From Acidulodesulfobacterium_A sp049965795 (lineage in GTDB: Bacteria; SZUA-79; Acidulodesulfobacterales; Acidulodesulfobacteraceae): a stretch of 64,000 nucleotides of DNA. Every line of letters starts with the position of its first letter. The stretch's first letter is position 1. Location: positions 1 to 64,000 of the forward strand of contig JBMFVW010000005.1 in the NCBI GenBank assembly GCA_049965795.1. The letters are read 5' to 3'. Shown in pieces: positions 16,466 to 26,075 of the stretch. The notes beneath the pieces were generated by a model. That model saw only the letters and a list, made by a program, of their open reading frames with translations. It did not search any database and was not told the DNA's origin. Position numbers and translations under genes: made by a program.

Positions 16466-19400
16466 TAAAGATATAGATAAATATCAGGATAATCCGACAG
16501 ATGAAGATTTAACGGTGAGTCTTGACGATATTGACGAAGACGAAGAAGAAAATGCTGTTGTGAGCGAAAAAGATATAGATTTAAAGAAAATATTCGAAAA
16601 ACCCGGTAAAAGAAATTTTTTTCTCAACGATGGCGAAGGAATGAGTGATCCTTTAAGTTTCAACGCAATAAAACTTGGAATTGCTTCTCCCGATACTATA
16701 AAAAAATGGTCTCACGGCGAGGTTAAAAAACCTGAAACCATAAATTACAGAACATTAAAGCCTGAAAGAGACGGACTTTTTTGCGCAAGAATTTTTGGAC
16801 CTATTAAGGATTACGAGTGTAACTGCGGTAAATATAAAAGAATGAAACATCGCGGCATAGTCTGCGAAAAATGCGGCGTAGAGGTCATATCTTCAAAAGT
16901 TAGAAGAGAAAGATTGGGACATATAGAACTGGCTTCGCCTGTTGCCCATATTTGGTTTTTTAAAAGTTTGCCGTCAAGAATCGGCAGTATTCTCGATATG
17001 ACCCTTAAAGATATCGAAAAGGTTCTATATTTTGAATCTTACGTTATATTGGAACCCGGAGATGCAACAAAATTAGGCTTGAAATATAAAGACTTAATAA
17101 ACGAAGAGAATTATCAAAAGCTAAATAAAGAGGGTTATAATTTTAAAGCAGGTATAGGCGCCGAAGCATTAAAAACTTTACTTAGCAATATAGACCTTGA
17201 ATCGCTGTCAAAAAGTTTAAAAGAAGAAATTGCCGAATTGCCTAACGGCATAAAAAAGAAAAAGCTTGCAAAACAGCTTAAATTAATCGAAGCTTTCAGG
17301 GTTTCCGGCAATAAACCGGAATGGATGATATTAGACGTTATTCCTGTAATTCCGCCTGATTTGCGACCGTTAGTACCTCTTGAAGGCGGAAGATTTGCCA
17401 GTTCCGATTTAAACGATTTGTACAGGAGAGTTATTAACAGGAATAATAGACTAAAAAAGCTGATGGAACTTTCGGCTCCAGAAATTATTATTAAAAATGA
17501 AAAAAGAATGCTTCAGGAAGCCGTCGATGCTCTATTCGACAACGGCAGGCGCGGACGCACTATAATGGGGTCAAACAGAAGGCCGTTGAAATCTTTAAGC
17601 GATATGCTGAAAGGAAAAACAGGAAGATTCAGGCTTAATCTTCTCGGAAAACGAGTCGATTATTCCGGAAGATCGGTTATCGTCGTCGGGCCGGAATTAA
17701 AACTTCATCAGTGCGGATTGCCTAAAAAAATGGCTATAGAGCTTTTCAAGCCTTTCATATTTAATAAACTGCTTCAAAGAGGTGTTACCGACACGCTTAA
17801 AACTACAAAGAAAATAGTTGACAGGGAAGCGCCTGAAGTTTTTGACGTATTAGAAGAGGTCATAAAAGAACATCCGGTTATGCTGAACAGAGCTCCAACC
17901 CTTCACAGGCTTGGAATTCAAGCATTTGAACCTATATTAGTCGAAGGCAAGGCTATACATTTGCATCCTCTTGTCTGTGCGGCTTTTAATGCGGATTTCG
18001 ACGGCGACCAAATGGCCGTTCACGTTCCGCTGTCCATCGAAGCTCAAGTCGAAGCAAGAGTTTTAATGATGGCGACAAACAACATACTTTCGCCTGCAAG
18101 CGGAAAACCCATTATAGTTCCTTCGCAGGATATAGTGCTCGGACTTTATTATATGACGAGGGAAATGCCGTTTGTTAAAGGCGAAAATAAAATTTTTGCC
18201 GATCCTGACGAAGTAAAATTTGCTTACGACAACGGACATGTGAGCCTTCATGCTTCAATAAAAGTTAGAATAAATAATAAAATAGAAAGCACTACGGCAG
18301 GCAGGGTTATTCTGTTTGAAATAATTCCCGAGGAAATTCCTTTTGAATTAATTAATACCGTAATGACTAAAAAAGAGATTACGAATTTAATCGATTATGC
18401 ATTCAGGGTATGCGGACCTAAGAAAACCGTTATTCTTGCCGACAGATTAAAATCTATGGGCTATGAATACTCGACTAAGTCCGGAATATCTATATGTATA
18501 AGCGATATGGAAGTTCCTGCAGAAAAGCACAAAATTATTAAAGATGCTACAAAAGCAGTAGAAGAAATAGAAAACAGCTATAAAGAAGGATTAATAACAA
18601 AAGGAGAAAGGTACAACAAAGTCGTAGATACTTGGGCGGGCGCAACAGATCAGATAGGCGGAGTTATGATGAATAAGCTCGGCATTCAGGAATATTCCGA
18701 CAAAATAAATAATAAAAAAATACAGGGCAAAAGTTTTAATTCTATATATATAATGGCCGATTCCGGTTCAAGAGGTTCGGAAACTCAAATTAGGCAGTTG
18801 GCCGGAATGAGGGGGCTTATGGCAAAGCCCTCAGGAGAGATTATAGAGACGCCTATTACTGCAAATTTCAGGGAAGGTTTGACGGTTCTGCAGTATTTTA
18901 TATCCACTCACGGAGCAAGAAAAGGTCTTGCGGATACCGCATTAAAGACGGCTAACTCAGGATATTTAACTAGAAGGCTTGTCGATGTTTCGCAGGATAA
19001 CATTATTACCGAGGAAGATTGCGGCACTATGGACGGCATAATAGTTTCTACCTTAGTAGAAAGCGGAGAAACTATAGAGCCTATAGAAGAAAGAATACTC
19101 GGCAGAGTTGCGCTGGAAGATATAGTCGATCCGTTTTCGGGAGAACTTATCGTTAAAGCGAATGAAGAAATTACGGAATTTTATTCCAATAAAATAAGCA
19201 ACGCTCATATAGAAAGCGTTAAAATAAGGTCCGTTTTGACATGCAAAACGAAAAGAGGCGTTTGCGTAAAATGTTACGGAAGGGACCTTGCAAGAGGACA
19301 TTTGGTAAATATAGGCGAAGCAATAGGAATTATGGCGGCGCAGTCTATAGGAGAACCGGGCACTCAGCTTACTATGAGAACTTTCCATGTCGGAGGCACT

Positions 19401-20657
19401 GCTTCGAGAAGAACGGAGCAAACAAGCATAGAAAACAAATATGAAGGAAAGGTAAAATTTAATAATCTAAACGTTATTAAAAACAGAGATAATGAATACG
19501 TAGTAATGAATAAAAACGGCAATATAGTTATTTTAGACGAATTAGGAAGGGAGCTTGAAAAAATACAGCTGACTTACGGTTCTAAAATTAAAGTAGAGCC
19601 GGAGTCGTCAGTTAAGAAAAACACGCTTATTGCCGACTGGGATTCTTATATTAATCCGATAATTTCGGATATATCAGGTAAAATTAAATACGACGATATA
19701 AGAGAAAATGAGACTATGCAGGAGCAGGTCGACGAAACTACCGGATTATCCAGAAAGGTTATTATAGAATCAAGGGATCAGACATTAAGACCCAAGATAA
19801 TAATTAAATCGGCTCAACAGGAAAAGTCTTATTTAATGCCTATCGGCGCACATCTTTCCGTTCAGGAAGGAGACGAAGTTTTTGCCGGTGATATAATAGC
19901 CAGAATTCCTAGAGAAACCACAAAAACCAAAGATATAACAGGCGGTTTGCCAAAAGTTGTAGAGCTTTTTGAGGCTAGGAAACCAAAAGAATGGGCAGTT
20001 ATTACCGAGATAAACGGAAAAGTATCTTTCGGCCGCGATTTTAAGGGGAAAAGACGCGTTATTATTACTCCTCCGCACGGCGAACCGAGAGAATATCTTA
20101 TACCTAAAGGAAAACTCGTCAGCGTACACGAAGGCGATTACGTAAACGCAGGAGAACCTCTTATGGACGGATCTCCAAATCCTCACGATATATTGAAGGT
20201 TCTCGGAGAGAAAGAACTTGCGAAATTTTTAGTCGATGAAATACAGGAAGTGTATAGGCTTCAAGGCGTTAAAATTAACGATAAGCATATAGAAGTTATA
20301 GTCAAACAGATGCTTAAAAACGTCAGGATTAAAAACCCCGGCGATTCTAAATTTCTCGAAGACGAAATCGTCGATAAAATCTTATTTGACACAGAAAACG
20401 AAAGGGTTATAAAAGAAGGAGGCATTCCGGCAATAGCCGAGCCTGAATTAATGGGTATTACAAAGTCGTCGCTGAGCACGGAAAGTTTTATTTCCGCCGC
20501 ATCTTTCCAGGAGACAACCAAGGTGTTAACGGAAGCGGCTATACACTGCAAAGTCGATAATTTAAAGGGATTAAAAGAAAACGTGATTATGGGAAGACTC
20601 ATTCCGGCTGGAACCGGATTTGAAAAATATTCATCTATCGATGTTGAGGTTGTATAA
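16455..20657 (+). CDS. rpoC: DNA-directed RNA polymerase subunit beta'
   Basis: The 1400-residue catalytic subunit. The Mg-binding NADFDGDQMA has Asp at 514, 516 and 518. The N-terminal zinc ribbon is C122/C124/C137/C140, and a second zinc site reads CKTKRGVCVKC. The bridge-helix/trigger-loop region ends in MTRTFHVGG-like sequence (LTMRTFHVGGTA). The usual starting segment FNAIKLG begins only at residue 69, so an Asp/Glu-rich N-terminal tail of about 40-50 residues has been added relative to E. coli. The start is secure: AAAGGAGGG stands 5 bases before the ATG, inside the end of rpoB. Confidence 0.99.
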   Translation: MQFDKDIDKYQDNPTDEDLTVSLDDIDEDEEENAVVSEKDIDLKKIFEKPGKRNFFLNDGEGMSDPLSFNAIKLGIASPDTIKKWSHGEVKKPETINYRTLKPERDGLFCARIFGPIKDYECNCGKYKRMKHRGIVCEKCGVEVISSKVRRERLGHIELASPVAHIWFFKSLPSRIGSILDMTLKDIEKVLYFESYVILEPGDATKLGLKYKDLINEENYQKLNKEGYNFKAGIGAEALKTLLSNIDLESLSKSLKEEIAELPNGIKKKKLAKQLKLIEAFRVSGNKPEWMILDVIPVIPPDLRPLVPLEGGRFASSDLNDLYRRVINRNNRLKKLMELSAPEIIIKNEKRMLQEAVDALFDNGRRGRTIMGSNRRPLKSLSDMLKGKTGRFRLNLLGKRVDYSGRSVIVVGPELKLHQCGLPKKMAIELFKPFIFNKLLQRGVTDTLKTTKKIVDREAPEVFDVLEEVIKEHPVMLNRAPTLHRLGIQAFEPILVEGKAIHLHPLVCAAFNADFDGDQMAVHVPLSIEAQVEARVLMMATNNILSPASGKPIIVPSQDIVLGLYYMTREMPFVKGENKIFADPDEVKFAYDNGHVSLHASIKVRINNKIESTTAGRVILFEIIPEEIPFELINTVMTKKEITNLIDYAFRVCGPKKTVILADRLKSMGYEYSTKSGISICISDMEVPAEKHKIIKDATKAVEEIENSYKEGLITKGERYNKVVDTWAGATDQIGGVMMNKLGIQEYSDKINNKKIQGKSFNSIYIMADSGSRGSETQIRQLAGMRGLMAKPSGEIIETPITANFREGLTVLQYFISTHGARKGLADTALKTANSGYLTRRLVDVSQDNIITEEDCGTMDGIIVSTLVESGETIEPIEERILGRVALEDIVDPFSGELIVKANEEITEFYSNKISNAHIESVKIRSVLTCKTKRGVCVKCYGRDLARGHLVNIGEAIGIMAAQSIGEPGTQLTMRTFHVGGTASRRTEQTSIENKYEGKVKFNNLNVIKNRDNEYVVMNKNGNIVILDELGRELEKIQLTYGSKIKVEPESSVKKNTLIADWDSYINPIISDISGKIKYDDIRENETMQEQVDETTGLSRKVIIESRDQTLRPKIIIKSAQQEKSYLMPIGAHLSVQEGDEVFAGDIIARIPRETTKTKDITGGLPKVVELFEARKPKEWAVITEINGKVSFGRDFKGKRRVIITPPHGEPREYLIPKGKLVSVHEGDYVNAGEPLMDGSPNPHDILKVLGEKELAKFLVDEIQEVYRLQGVKINDKHIEVIVKQMLKNVRIKNPGDSKFLEDEIVDKILFDTENERVIKEGGIPAIAEPELMGITKSSLSTESFISAASFQETTKVLTEAAIHCKVDNLKGLKENVIMGRLIPAGTGFEKYSSIDVEVV

Positions 20658-20664
20658 AGTTGTG

Positions 20665-20693
20665 ACGGGGACAGAATTAAATTCTGTCCCCGT
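20665..20693. repeat. palindromic element B (REP-like family)
   Basis: A 29-base perfect palindrome around GGGGACAGAATT, with a single central A, 8 bases after the rpoC stop. It shares its core with elements A and D. It looks like a terminator, but the hairpin is followed by a run of A, not T, on the + strand, so intrinsic termination of rpoBC here is doubtful. Confidence 0.7.
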
Positions 20694-20714
20694 AAAAAAA
20701 AAGTAAAAAACATA

Positions 20715-20743
20715 TTGACAAAAAATTTATTAAGTATTAAAAT
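20715..20743 (+). promoter_or_regulatory. promoter of the str/S10 gene set
   Basis: TTGACA (20715-20720), a 17-base spacer and TAAAAT (20738-20743) lie about 88 bases before rpsL. The strength of the match and the 173-base gap after rpoC mark this as the start of the rpsL-rpsG-fusA-tuf transcript, which may continue into the S10 genes. Confidence 0.75.
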
Positions 20744-20830
20744 CAATAATTCCACTGTTAATAAATAATAAATTGACAAGGACGAAAGAAAATCATCGTT
20801 CTTTCATAATAACAAAGTAAAGGAGTAAAA

Positions 20831-21202
20831 GTGCCGACGATAAATCAGTTAATAAGGAATGCAAGAAAAAAATCGGTAAAAAAAACATCTTCACCGGCTT
20901 TGAAAGGTTCGCCTCAGAAAAGAGGAGTATGCGTAAGGGTATATACCACGACGCCTAAAAAACCAAATTCGGCGTTAAGAAAAGTCGCAAGAGTAAAGCT
21001 GACTAACGGTATGGAAGTTACTACTTATATTCCCGGCGAAGGACATAATTTACAGGAACATTCGGTTGTTTTAATAAGGGGCGGAAGGGTAAAAGATTTA
21101 CCCGGCGTCAGGTATCATATAATCAGAGGAGCTCTCGACTGCGTCGGAGTTAACGGCAGAAAACAGAGCAGGTCTAAATACGGAACTAAAAGAGCTAAAT
21201 AA
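20831..21202 (+). CDS. rpsL: 30S ribosomal protein S12
   Basis: Decoding-centre protein that controls accuracy and is the site of classical streptomycin-resistance changes. 123 residues with PKKPNSALRKVARV (about 42-55) and PGVRYH. The streptomycin-relevant lysines in TPKKPN and GRVKDLPG look wild type. The start is GTG, preceded by AAAGGAG at 6-7 bases. First gene after the promoter at 20715. Confidence 0.98.
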   Translation: MPTINQLIRNARKKSVKKTSSPALKGSPQKRGVCVRVYTTTPKKPNSALRKVARVKLTNGMEVTTYIPGEGHNLQEHSVVLIRGGRVKDLPGVRYHIIRGALDCVGVNGRKQSRSKYGTKRAK

Positions 21203-21243
21203 ATAATAAAAAGAAAACAGCGTTTTAGCGAAGGAGTGAAAAA

Positions 21244-21714
21244 TTGTCTCGTAGAAAAAGAGCAGTTAAAAGGGTAGTTGAAGGCGATCCTAAATTTAAC
21301 GATAAAGTAGTTCAAAAGTTTTTAAATAAGCTGATGTACGACGGAAAGAAAAGTATCAGCGAAAAAATTTTCTATAAATCGCTCGACATAATTTCGGAAA
21401 AAACCAAAGACGACGGTTTTAAAATTTTTAAGCAGGCTATCGAAAACGTTAAGCCGGTTTTAGAGGTAAAGGCCAGAAGAATTGGCGGTTCAAACTATCA
21501 GGTCCCCGTCGAGGTCAGACCAGACAGAAGATTATATCTGGCTATCAGATGGATAATCGGCTACGCAAGAATGAGAAGCGAAAAATCAATGGAAGAAAAT
21601 CTTGCCCTTGAATTACTTGATGCGGCAAATAACAGAGGCAGTTCTATTAAAAAGAAAGAAGACACTTTCAAAATGGCCGAAGCAAACAAAGCTTTTGCCC
21701 ATTTCAAATGGTAA
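21244..21714 (+). CDS. rpsG: 30S ribosomal protein S7
   Basis: Primary 16S rRNA-binding protein of the small-subunit head, usually the translational regulator of the str operon. 156 residues, including KARRIGGSNYQVPVEVRPDRR (about 77-97) and the C-terminal AFAHFKW. The start is TTG behind GAAGGAG. Ends 13 bases before fusA. Confidence 0.98.
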   Translation: MSRRKRAVKRVVEGDPKFNDKVVQKFLNKLMYDGKKSISEKIFYKSLDIISEKTKDDGFKIFKQAIENVKPVLEVKARRIGGSNYQVPVEVRPDRRLYLAIRWIIGYARMRSEKSMEENLALELLDAANNRGSSIKKKEDTFKMAEANKAFAHFKW

Positions 21715-21727
21715 GGGGTTAAAATAA

Positions 21728-23809
21728 ATGGCAGATAAAATTTCGCTTGATAAAACAAGAAATATCGGTATAATGGCACATATAGACGCCGGAAAAACAA
21801 CGACTACCGAAAGAATACTTTATTATACCGGCGTTAATTACAAGATAGGAGAGGTCCATGAAGGAACCGCTACTATGGACTGGATGGAGCAGGAGCAGGA
21901 AAGAGGAATAACTATTACGTCTGCCGCCACTACCTGTTTCTGGAAAAATTACAGAATTAACATTATAGATACCCCGGGACACGTCGATTTTACTATCGAA
22001 GTAGAAAGGTCGCTTAGAGTTTTAGACGGAGCGGTAGCGGTTTTTGACGGTGTCGCCGGCGTTGAACCTCAGTCGGAAACCGTCTGGAGGCAAGCCGATA
22101 AATATAAAGTTCCGAGGATATGCTTTGTAAATAAAATGGACAGAACCGGAGCCAATTTTTTTAGATGCGTAGATATGATTAGAACAAGGCTTAATGCAGT
22201 TCCCGTAGTTATGCAGATTCCTATGGGATTGGAAGAAAATTTTAAAGGTATTATAGATATCGCAAAAATGAAAGCTTATCTCTATAAAGACGAAACCTTA
22301 GGCGCCGAATACGACATAATCGAAATACCTGAAGAATATAAAGAAGAATCGAAAAAATATCATGACGAATTTATTGAAAAAGCCTGCGACTTTAACGATT
22401 CGTTAATGGAAAAATATCTTGCAGGCGAAGAAATTGACGTCGATACGGCAAAAAAAGCTATAAGACAAGGTTCATTAGAATTTAAAGTAGTGCCGGTTTT
22501 TTGCGGTTCTGCTTTTAAAAATAAAGGAGTTCAGCCTTTGCTCGACGCAGTAGTAGATTATCTGCCTTCACCGCTTGACGTTCCGCCGATGACGGGAATA
22601 AATCCTAAAACAGAAAAAGAAGAAATAAGGCGCCCTTCGGATGACGAGCCGTTTTCGGCATTAGCTTTTAAAATTGCCTCCGATCCTTATACCGGCCAAT
22701 TAACATATATAAGAGTATATTCCGGAATTCTTACATCAGGTTCTTACGTATATAATTCCGTTAAAGATTCAAAAGAGAGAATCGGAAGGCTCTTAAAAAT
22801 GCATGCAAATAAAAAAGAAGAAATAAAAGAGGTCCATGCCGGAGATATTGCAGCTGCAGTCGGATTGCGCAGTACGACCACAGGCGATACGCTTTGTGAT
22901 GAATCCAGCATAATAGTTCTTGAATCCATGGAATTTCCGGATCCTGTTATCTCTGTAGCAATAGAGCCAAAAACTAAAGCGGATCAGGAAAAGCTCGGTC
23001 TGTCGCTTCAGAAACTTACGATCGAAGATCCTTCATTTAAAGTTAAAACAGACTTGGAAACAGGACAAACAATAATTTCGGGAATGGGAGAACTTCATCT
23101 CGAAATCATTGTTGACAGGTTGACGCGCGAATTTAAAGTCGATGCAAATGTAGGCAAACCTCAAGTTGCCTATAAAGAAACAATAAATAAAAAAGTAGAA
23201 TCGGAAGGTAAGTTTATACGCCAATCGGGAGGCAGAGGCCAATACGGTCATGTTTGGCTTGAAATTGAACCGCTTGGAAAAGGTGCAGGATATGAATTTG
23301 AAAATAAAATTAAAGGCGGTGTTATTCCTGCCGAGTATATACCTGCAATTAATAAAGGCGTACAGGAAGCATTAACCACCGGAGTACTTGCAGGTTATCC
23401 CGTAGTCGACGTAAAAGTTGCAGTTTTCGACGGATCATTCCATGACGTCGATTCATCCGAAATGGCTTTTAAAATTGCAGCATCTATGGCCTTTAAAGAC
23501 GGTGCAAAAAAAGCAAACCCAGCACTTCTTGAACCTATTATGAAGGTAGAAGTTTTAGTGCCGGAAGAGTTTATGGGAGACGTTATAGGAGATTTAAATT
23601 CAAGAAGGGGCAAAATATTAAATCTTGAAGCAAGAGCAGGAATTCAGGTCATAAATGCAGAAGTTCCTCTTGCTCAAATGTTCGGCTATTCTACAGATTT
23701 AAGATCTAAAACGCAGGGCAGGGCAAATTATACCATGGAATTTTTAAAATACGAACAAGTTCCGAAGGTTATATCGGAAGAAATCATTGCTAAATCACAA
23801 GGTAAATAG
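21728..23809 (+). CDS. fusA: elongation factor G
   Basis: GTPase that drives translocation and, with RRF, ribosome recycling. 693 residues. P-loop AHIDAGKTTTTER begins at 17; DTPGHVDF, NKMDRTGANF, domain II, and domain IV (GRGQYGHVWLEIEPL) follow, with the tip region and domain V (GDVIGDLNSRRGKI) complete. The str-operon context marks it as the main EF-G rather than EF-G2. AGGGG precedes the ATG; tuf follows after 17 bases. Confidence 0.99.
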   Translation: MADKISLDKTRNIGIMAHIDAGKTTTTERILYYTGVNYKIGEVHEGTATMDWMEQEQERGITITSAATTCFWKNYRINIIDTPGHVDFTIEVERSLRVLDGAVAVFDGVAGVEPQSETVWRQADKYKVPRICFVNKMDRTGANFFRCVDMIRTRLNAVPVVMQIPMGLEENFKGIIDIAKMKAYLYKDETLGAEYDIIEIPEEYKEESKKYHDEFIEKACDFNDSLMEKYLAGEEIDVDTAKKAIRQGSLEFKVVPVFCGSAFKNKGVQPLLDAVVDYLPSPLDVPPMTGINPKTEKEEIRRPSDDEPFSALAFKIASDPYTGQLTYIRVYSGILTSGSYVYNSVKDSKERIGRLLKMHANKKEEIKEVHAGDIAAAVGLRSTTTGDTLCDESSIIVLESMEFPDPVISVAIEPKTKADQEKLGLSLQKLTIEDPSFKVKTDLETGQTIISGMGELHLEIIVDRLTREFKVDANVGKPQVAYKETINKKVESEGKFIRQSGGRGQYGHVWLEIEPLGKGAGYEFENKIKGGVIPAEYIPAINKGVQEALTTGVLAGYPVVDVKVAVFDGSFHDVDSSEMAFKIAASMAFKDGAKKANPALLEPIMKVEVLVPEEFMGDVIGDLNSRRGKILNLEARAGIQVINAEVPLAQMFGYSTDLRSKTQGRANYTMEFLKYEQVPKVISEEIIAKSQGK

Positions 23810-23811
23810 TT

Positions 23812-25056
23812 TAGGAGGAGAACTAAATGTCCAAAGAGAAATTCGACAGATCAAAGCCTCACGTCAACATAGGAACCATAGGTCACGTTGACCACGGCAA
23901 AACTACTTTAACTGCCGCTATCACAAAAGTTCTTGCAAAAAAAGGACAGGCTACATTTAAATCATACGACCAGATAGACAATGCGCCGGAAGAAAAAGAA
24001 AGAGGTATTACTATCGCTACTTCCCACGTAGAATACTCAACCGATAAAAGGCACTATGCGCACGTGGACTGCCCGGGTCATGCCGACTATGTTAAGAATA
24101 TGATAACCGGAGCCGCACAGATGGACGGAGCAATATTAGTCGTTTCAGCTGCCGACGGCCCCATGCCCCAGACCCGCGAACATATTCTTTTAGCCCGTCA
24201 GGTAGGCGTTCCCTACATAGTAGTATTTTTAAACAAAGTCGATATGGTTGACGATCCCGAACTTCTTGAGCTTGTCGAACTTGAAGTAAGAGAGCTTTTA
24301 ACCTCCTATAATTTTCCCGGAGACAGCGTTCCCGTTATAAAAGGCTCCGCTCTTAAAGCTTTAGAGTCTGAAGGCGATAACGAATGGACTCAGAAAATAG
24401 TAGATCTTATGGATGCGGTAGATGAATACATTCCCGTCCCTAAAAGAGATATAGATAAACCTTTCCTTATGCCCGTAGAAGACGTATTTTCTATTTCAGG
24501 AAGAGGAACTGTCGCAACAGGCAGGGTAGAAAGAGGCATAGTAAAAGTCGGAGAAGAAGTAGAGCTCGTAGGAATACTTCCGACTTCAAAGACGGTCGTA
24601 ACCGGCGTAGAAATGTTCAGAAAACTTCTTGACGAAGGTCAGGCCGGAGATAATATCGGAGTTCTTTTAAGAGGCAAAAAAAGAGAAGAAATAGAAAGAG
24701 GTATGGTTTTAGCCAAACCCGGTTCTATTACTCCCCATAAAAAATTTAAAGTCGAAGCATACATACTGACCAAAGAAGAAGGCGGACGCCATACCCCCTT
24801 CTTTAACGGATACCGTCCTCAGTTCTATTTTAGAACTACCGACGTTACCGGAGTCTGCACGCTGCCGGAAGGCATCGAAATGGTTATGCCGGGCGATAAC
24901 GTCGCAATGACCGTAGAGCTTATCACTCCTATAGCCGCCGAAAAAGAATTGAGGTTTGCAATCAGGGAAGGCGGACATACCGTAGGCGCAGGCGTTATAA
25001 CAGAGGTTATCGAATAAAGTAACGGATACAGTAATCTGGAAATATAACAAATAAAG
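23812..25056 (+). repeat. 1245-bp identical repeat, copy 2 (tuf)
   Basis: Second copy of the repeat at 7458-8702, in the same orientation, 16354 bases downstream. It includes the ribosome-binding site and 39 bases after the stop. Confidence 0.9.
23827..25017 (+). CDS. elongation factor Tu (copy 2)
   Basis: A 396-residue EF-Tu with the same protein, and as far as I can see the same nucleotides, as the gene at 7473. This copy sits in the str position after fusA, the usual tufA place in E. coli, while the other occupies the tRNA-linked tufB place. Identity between copies that are 15 kb apart implies recent gene conversion, not slow divergence. The two could recombine and delete the rpoBC block, which would be lethal, so the arrangement is held by selection. 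Confidence 0.99.
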   Translation: MSKEKFDRSKPHVNIGTIGHVDHGKTTLTAAITKVLAKKGQATFKSYDQIDNAPEEKERGITIATSHVEYSTDKRHYAHVDCPGHADYVKNMITGAAQMDGAILVVSAADGPMPQTREHILLARQVGVPYIVVFLNKVDMVDDPELLELVELEVRELLTSYNFPGDSVPVIKGSALKALESEGDNEWTQKIVDLMDAVDEYIPVPKRDIDKPFLMPVEDVFSISGRGTVATGRVERGIVKVGEEVELVGILPTSKTVVTGVEMFRKLLDEGQAGDNIGVLLRGKKREEIERGMVLAKPGSITPHKKFKVEAYILTKEEGGRHTPFFNGYRPQFYFRTTDVTGVCTLPEGIEMVMPGDNVAMTVELITPIAAEKELRFAIREGGHTVGAGVITEVIE

Positions 25057-25074
25057 AGGAAATATAAGATTAAC

Positions 25075-25386
25075 ATGGAAATTCAAAAAATAAGAATAAG
25101 GCTTAAAGCATACGATCATCGTTTACTTGATCAATCCGTTTCGGAAATAGTGGAAACCGCTAAACAAACAGGTTCTAAAATCAGCGGACCAATACCTCTG
25201 CCGACAAAAATTAATAAATACTGCGTTCTTAGGTCGCCTCACGTTGATAAAAAATCAAGGGAAGAATTCGAAATGAGGACGCATAAAAGAATTATAGATC
25301 TGCTCGAACCGAATCAAGCGACGATCGATGCATTAATGAAATTAGATTTATCGTCGGGAATTGACGTCGATATTAAGCAGATATAA
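25075..25386 (+). CDS. rpsJ: 30S ribosomal protein S10
   Basis: Small-subunit head protein, also the NusE factor that joins NusB and NusG in antitermination complexes. 103 residues with IRIRLKAYDHRLLD at the N-terminus and the conserved VLRSPHVDKKSREEFEMRTHKR (about 46-66). AAAGAGG stands about 18 bases upstream of the ATG. Opens the S10 gene set, 57 bases after tuf with no clear separate promoter. Confidence 0.97.
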   Translation: MEIQKIRIRLKAYDHRLLDQSVSEIVETAKQTGSKISGPIPLPTKINKYCVLRSPHVDKKSREEFEMRTHKRIIDLLEPNQATIDALMKLDLSSGIDVDIKQI

Positions 25387-25408
25387 TTGAATCTTGGAGT
25401 ATTATAAA

Positions 25409-26056
25409 ATGATAAAAGCGATAATTGGAAAAAAAATAGGAATGACCCAGATATTCGACCAGGACGGCATGATAGTTCCGGTAACGGTAATAGAAGCCGG
25501 TCCATGCACGGTGGTCGAAAAAAAAAATAAGCAGACGGACGGTTATGACGCTTTGCAGTTAGGTTACGGTGAAGCAAAATCGTTTAGGTTAAACAAGCCG
25601 GTTCTCGGTAAATTTACTAAAAATAATTTAACCCCTCTTAAAGTACTTAAAGAATTCAGGGGTTCTGAAATTGATGAAATTAAAATAGGCGATACTATCG
25701 ATATATCCGTGTTTAACGACGTAAACAGCGTATCTATTACAGGCATTTCTAAAGGCAAAGGTTATCAGGGCGTTGTAAAAAGATGGGGTTTCGCCGGCGG
25801 AAAAGATACACACGGTTCTATGTTTCACAGAGCTCCGGGTTCTATAGGACAGTCTTCGTATCCGTCGAAGGTATTTAAAGGATTGAGAATGCCTGGACAT
25901 ATGGGTATGGCAAAAAATACTGTTTTGAATTTAAAATTAGTTAAGATAGACGGCGAACAAAATCTTATGTATGTTAAAGGCGCGGTTCCAGGTGCAAACA
26001 ATAACATTATATATATATACGCGGCTGATAAGTCAGGCAGAAAATTAAATAAGTGA
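25409..26056 (+). CDS. rplC: 50S ribosomal protein L3
   Basis: Early-assembly protein that reaches the peptidyl-transferase centre. I place the start at the ATG at 25409 (215 residues, beginning MIKAIIGKKIGMTQIF), not at the in-frame TTG at 25394, because that TTG lies within the TTGGAGT ribosome-binding site. The loop WGFAGGKDTHGS and GMAKNTVLNLKL are conserved; the first contains the usual glutamine-methylation region, although here the residues read differently from E. coli. Confidence 0.97.
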   Translation: MIKAIIGKKIGMTQIFDQDGMIVPVTVIEAGPCTVVEKKNKQTDGYDALQLGYGEAKSFRLNKPVLGKFTKNNLTPLKVLKEFRGSEIDEIKIGDTIDISVFNDVNSVSITGISKGKGYQGVVKRWGFAGGKDTHGSMFHRAPGSIGQSSYPSKVFKGLRMPGHMGMAKNTVLNLKLVKIDGEQNLMYVKGAVPGANNNIIYIYAADKSGRKLNK

Positions 26057-26075
26057 GAAAAAGGGGTTTATTATA

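Noticed and set aside
20665..20700. Rho-independent terminator after rpoC
   Set aside because: Perfect hairpin but followed by an A tract, not T; the same palindrome recurs elsewhere as a repeat.
7458..25056. Composite transposon bounded by the tuf repeats
   Set aside because: The repeats are the tuf genes themselves, without transposase or terminal inverted repeats; the interior is core genome in conserved order.
25394..25408. TTG start for rplC
   Set aside because: It overlaps the ribosome-binding site, and L3 proteins begin at the ATG five codons later.
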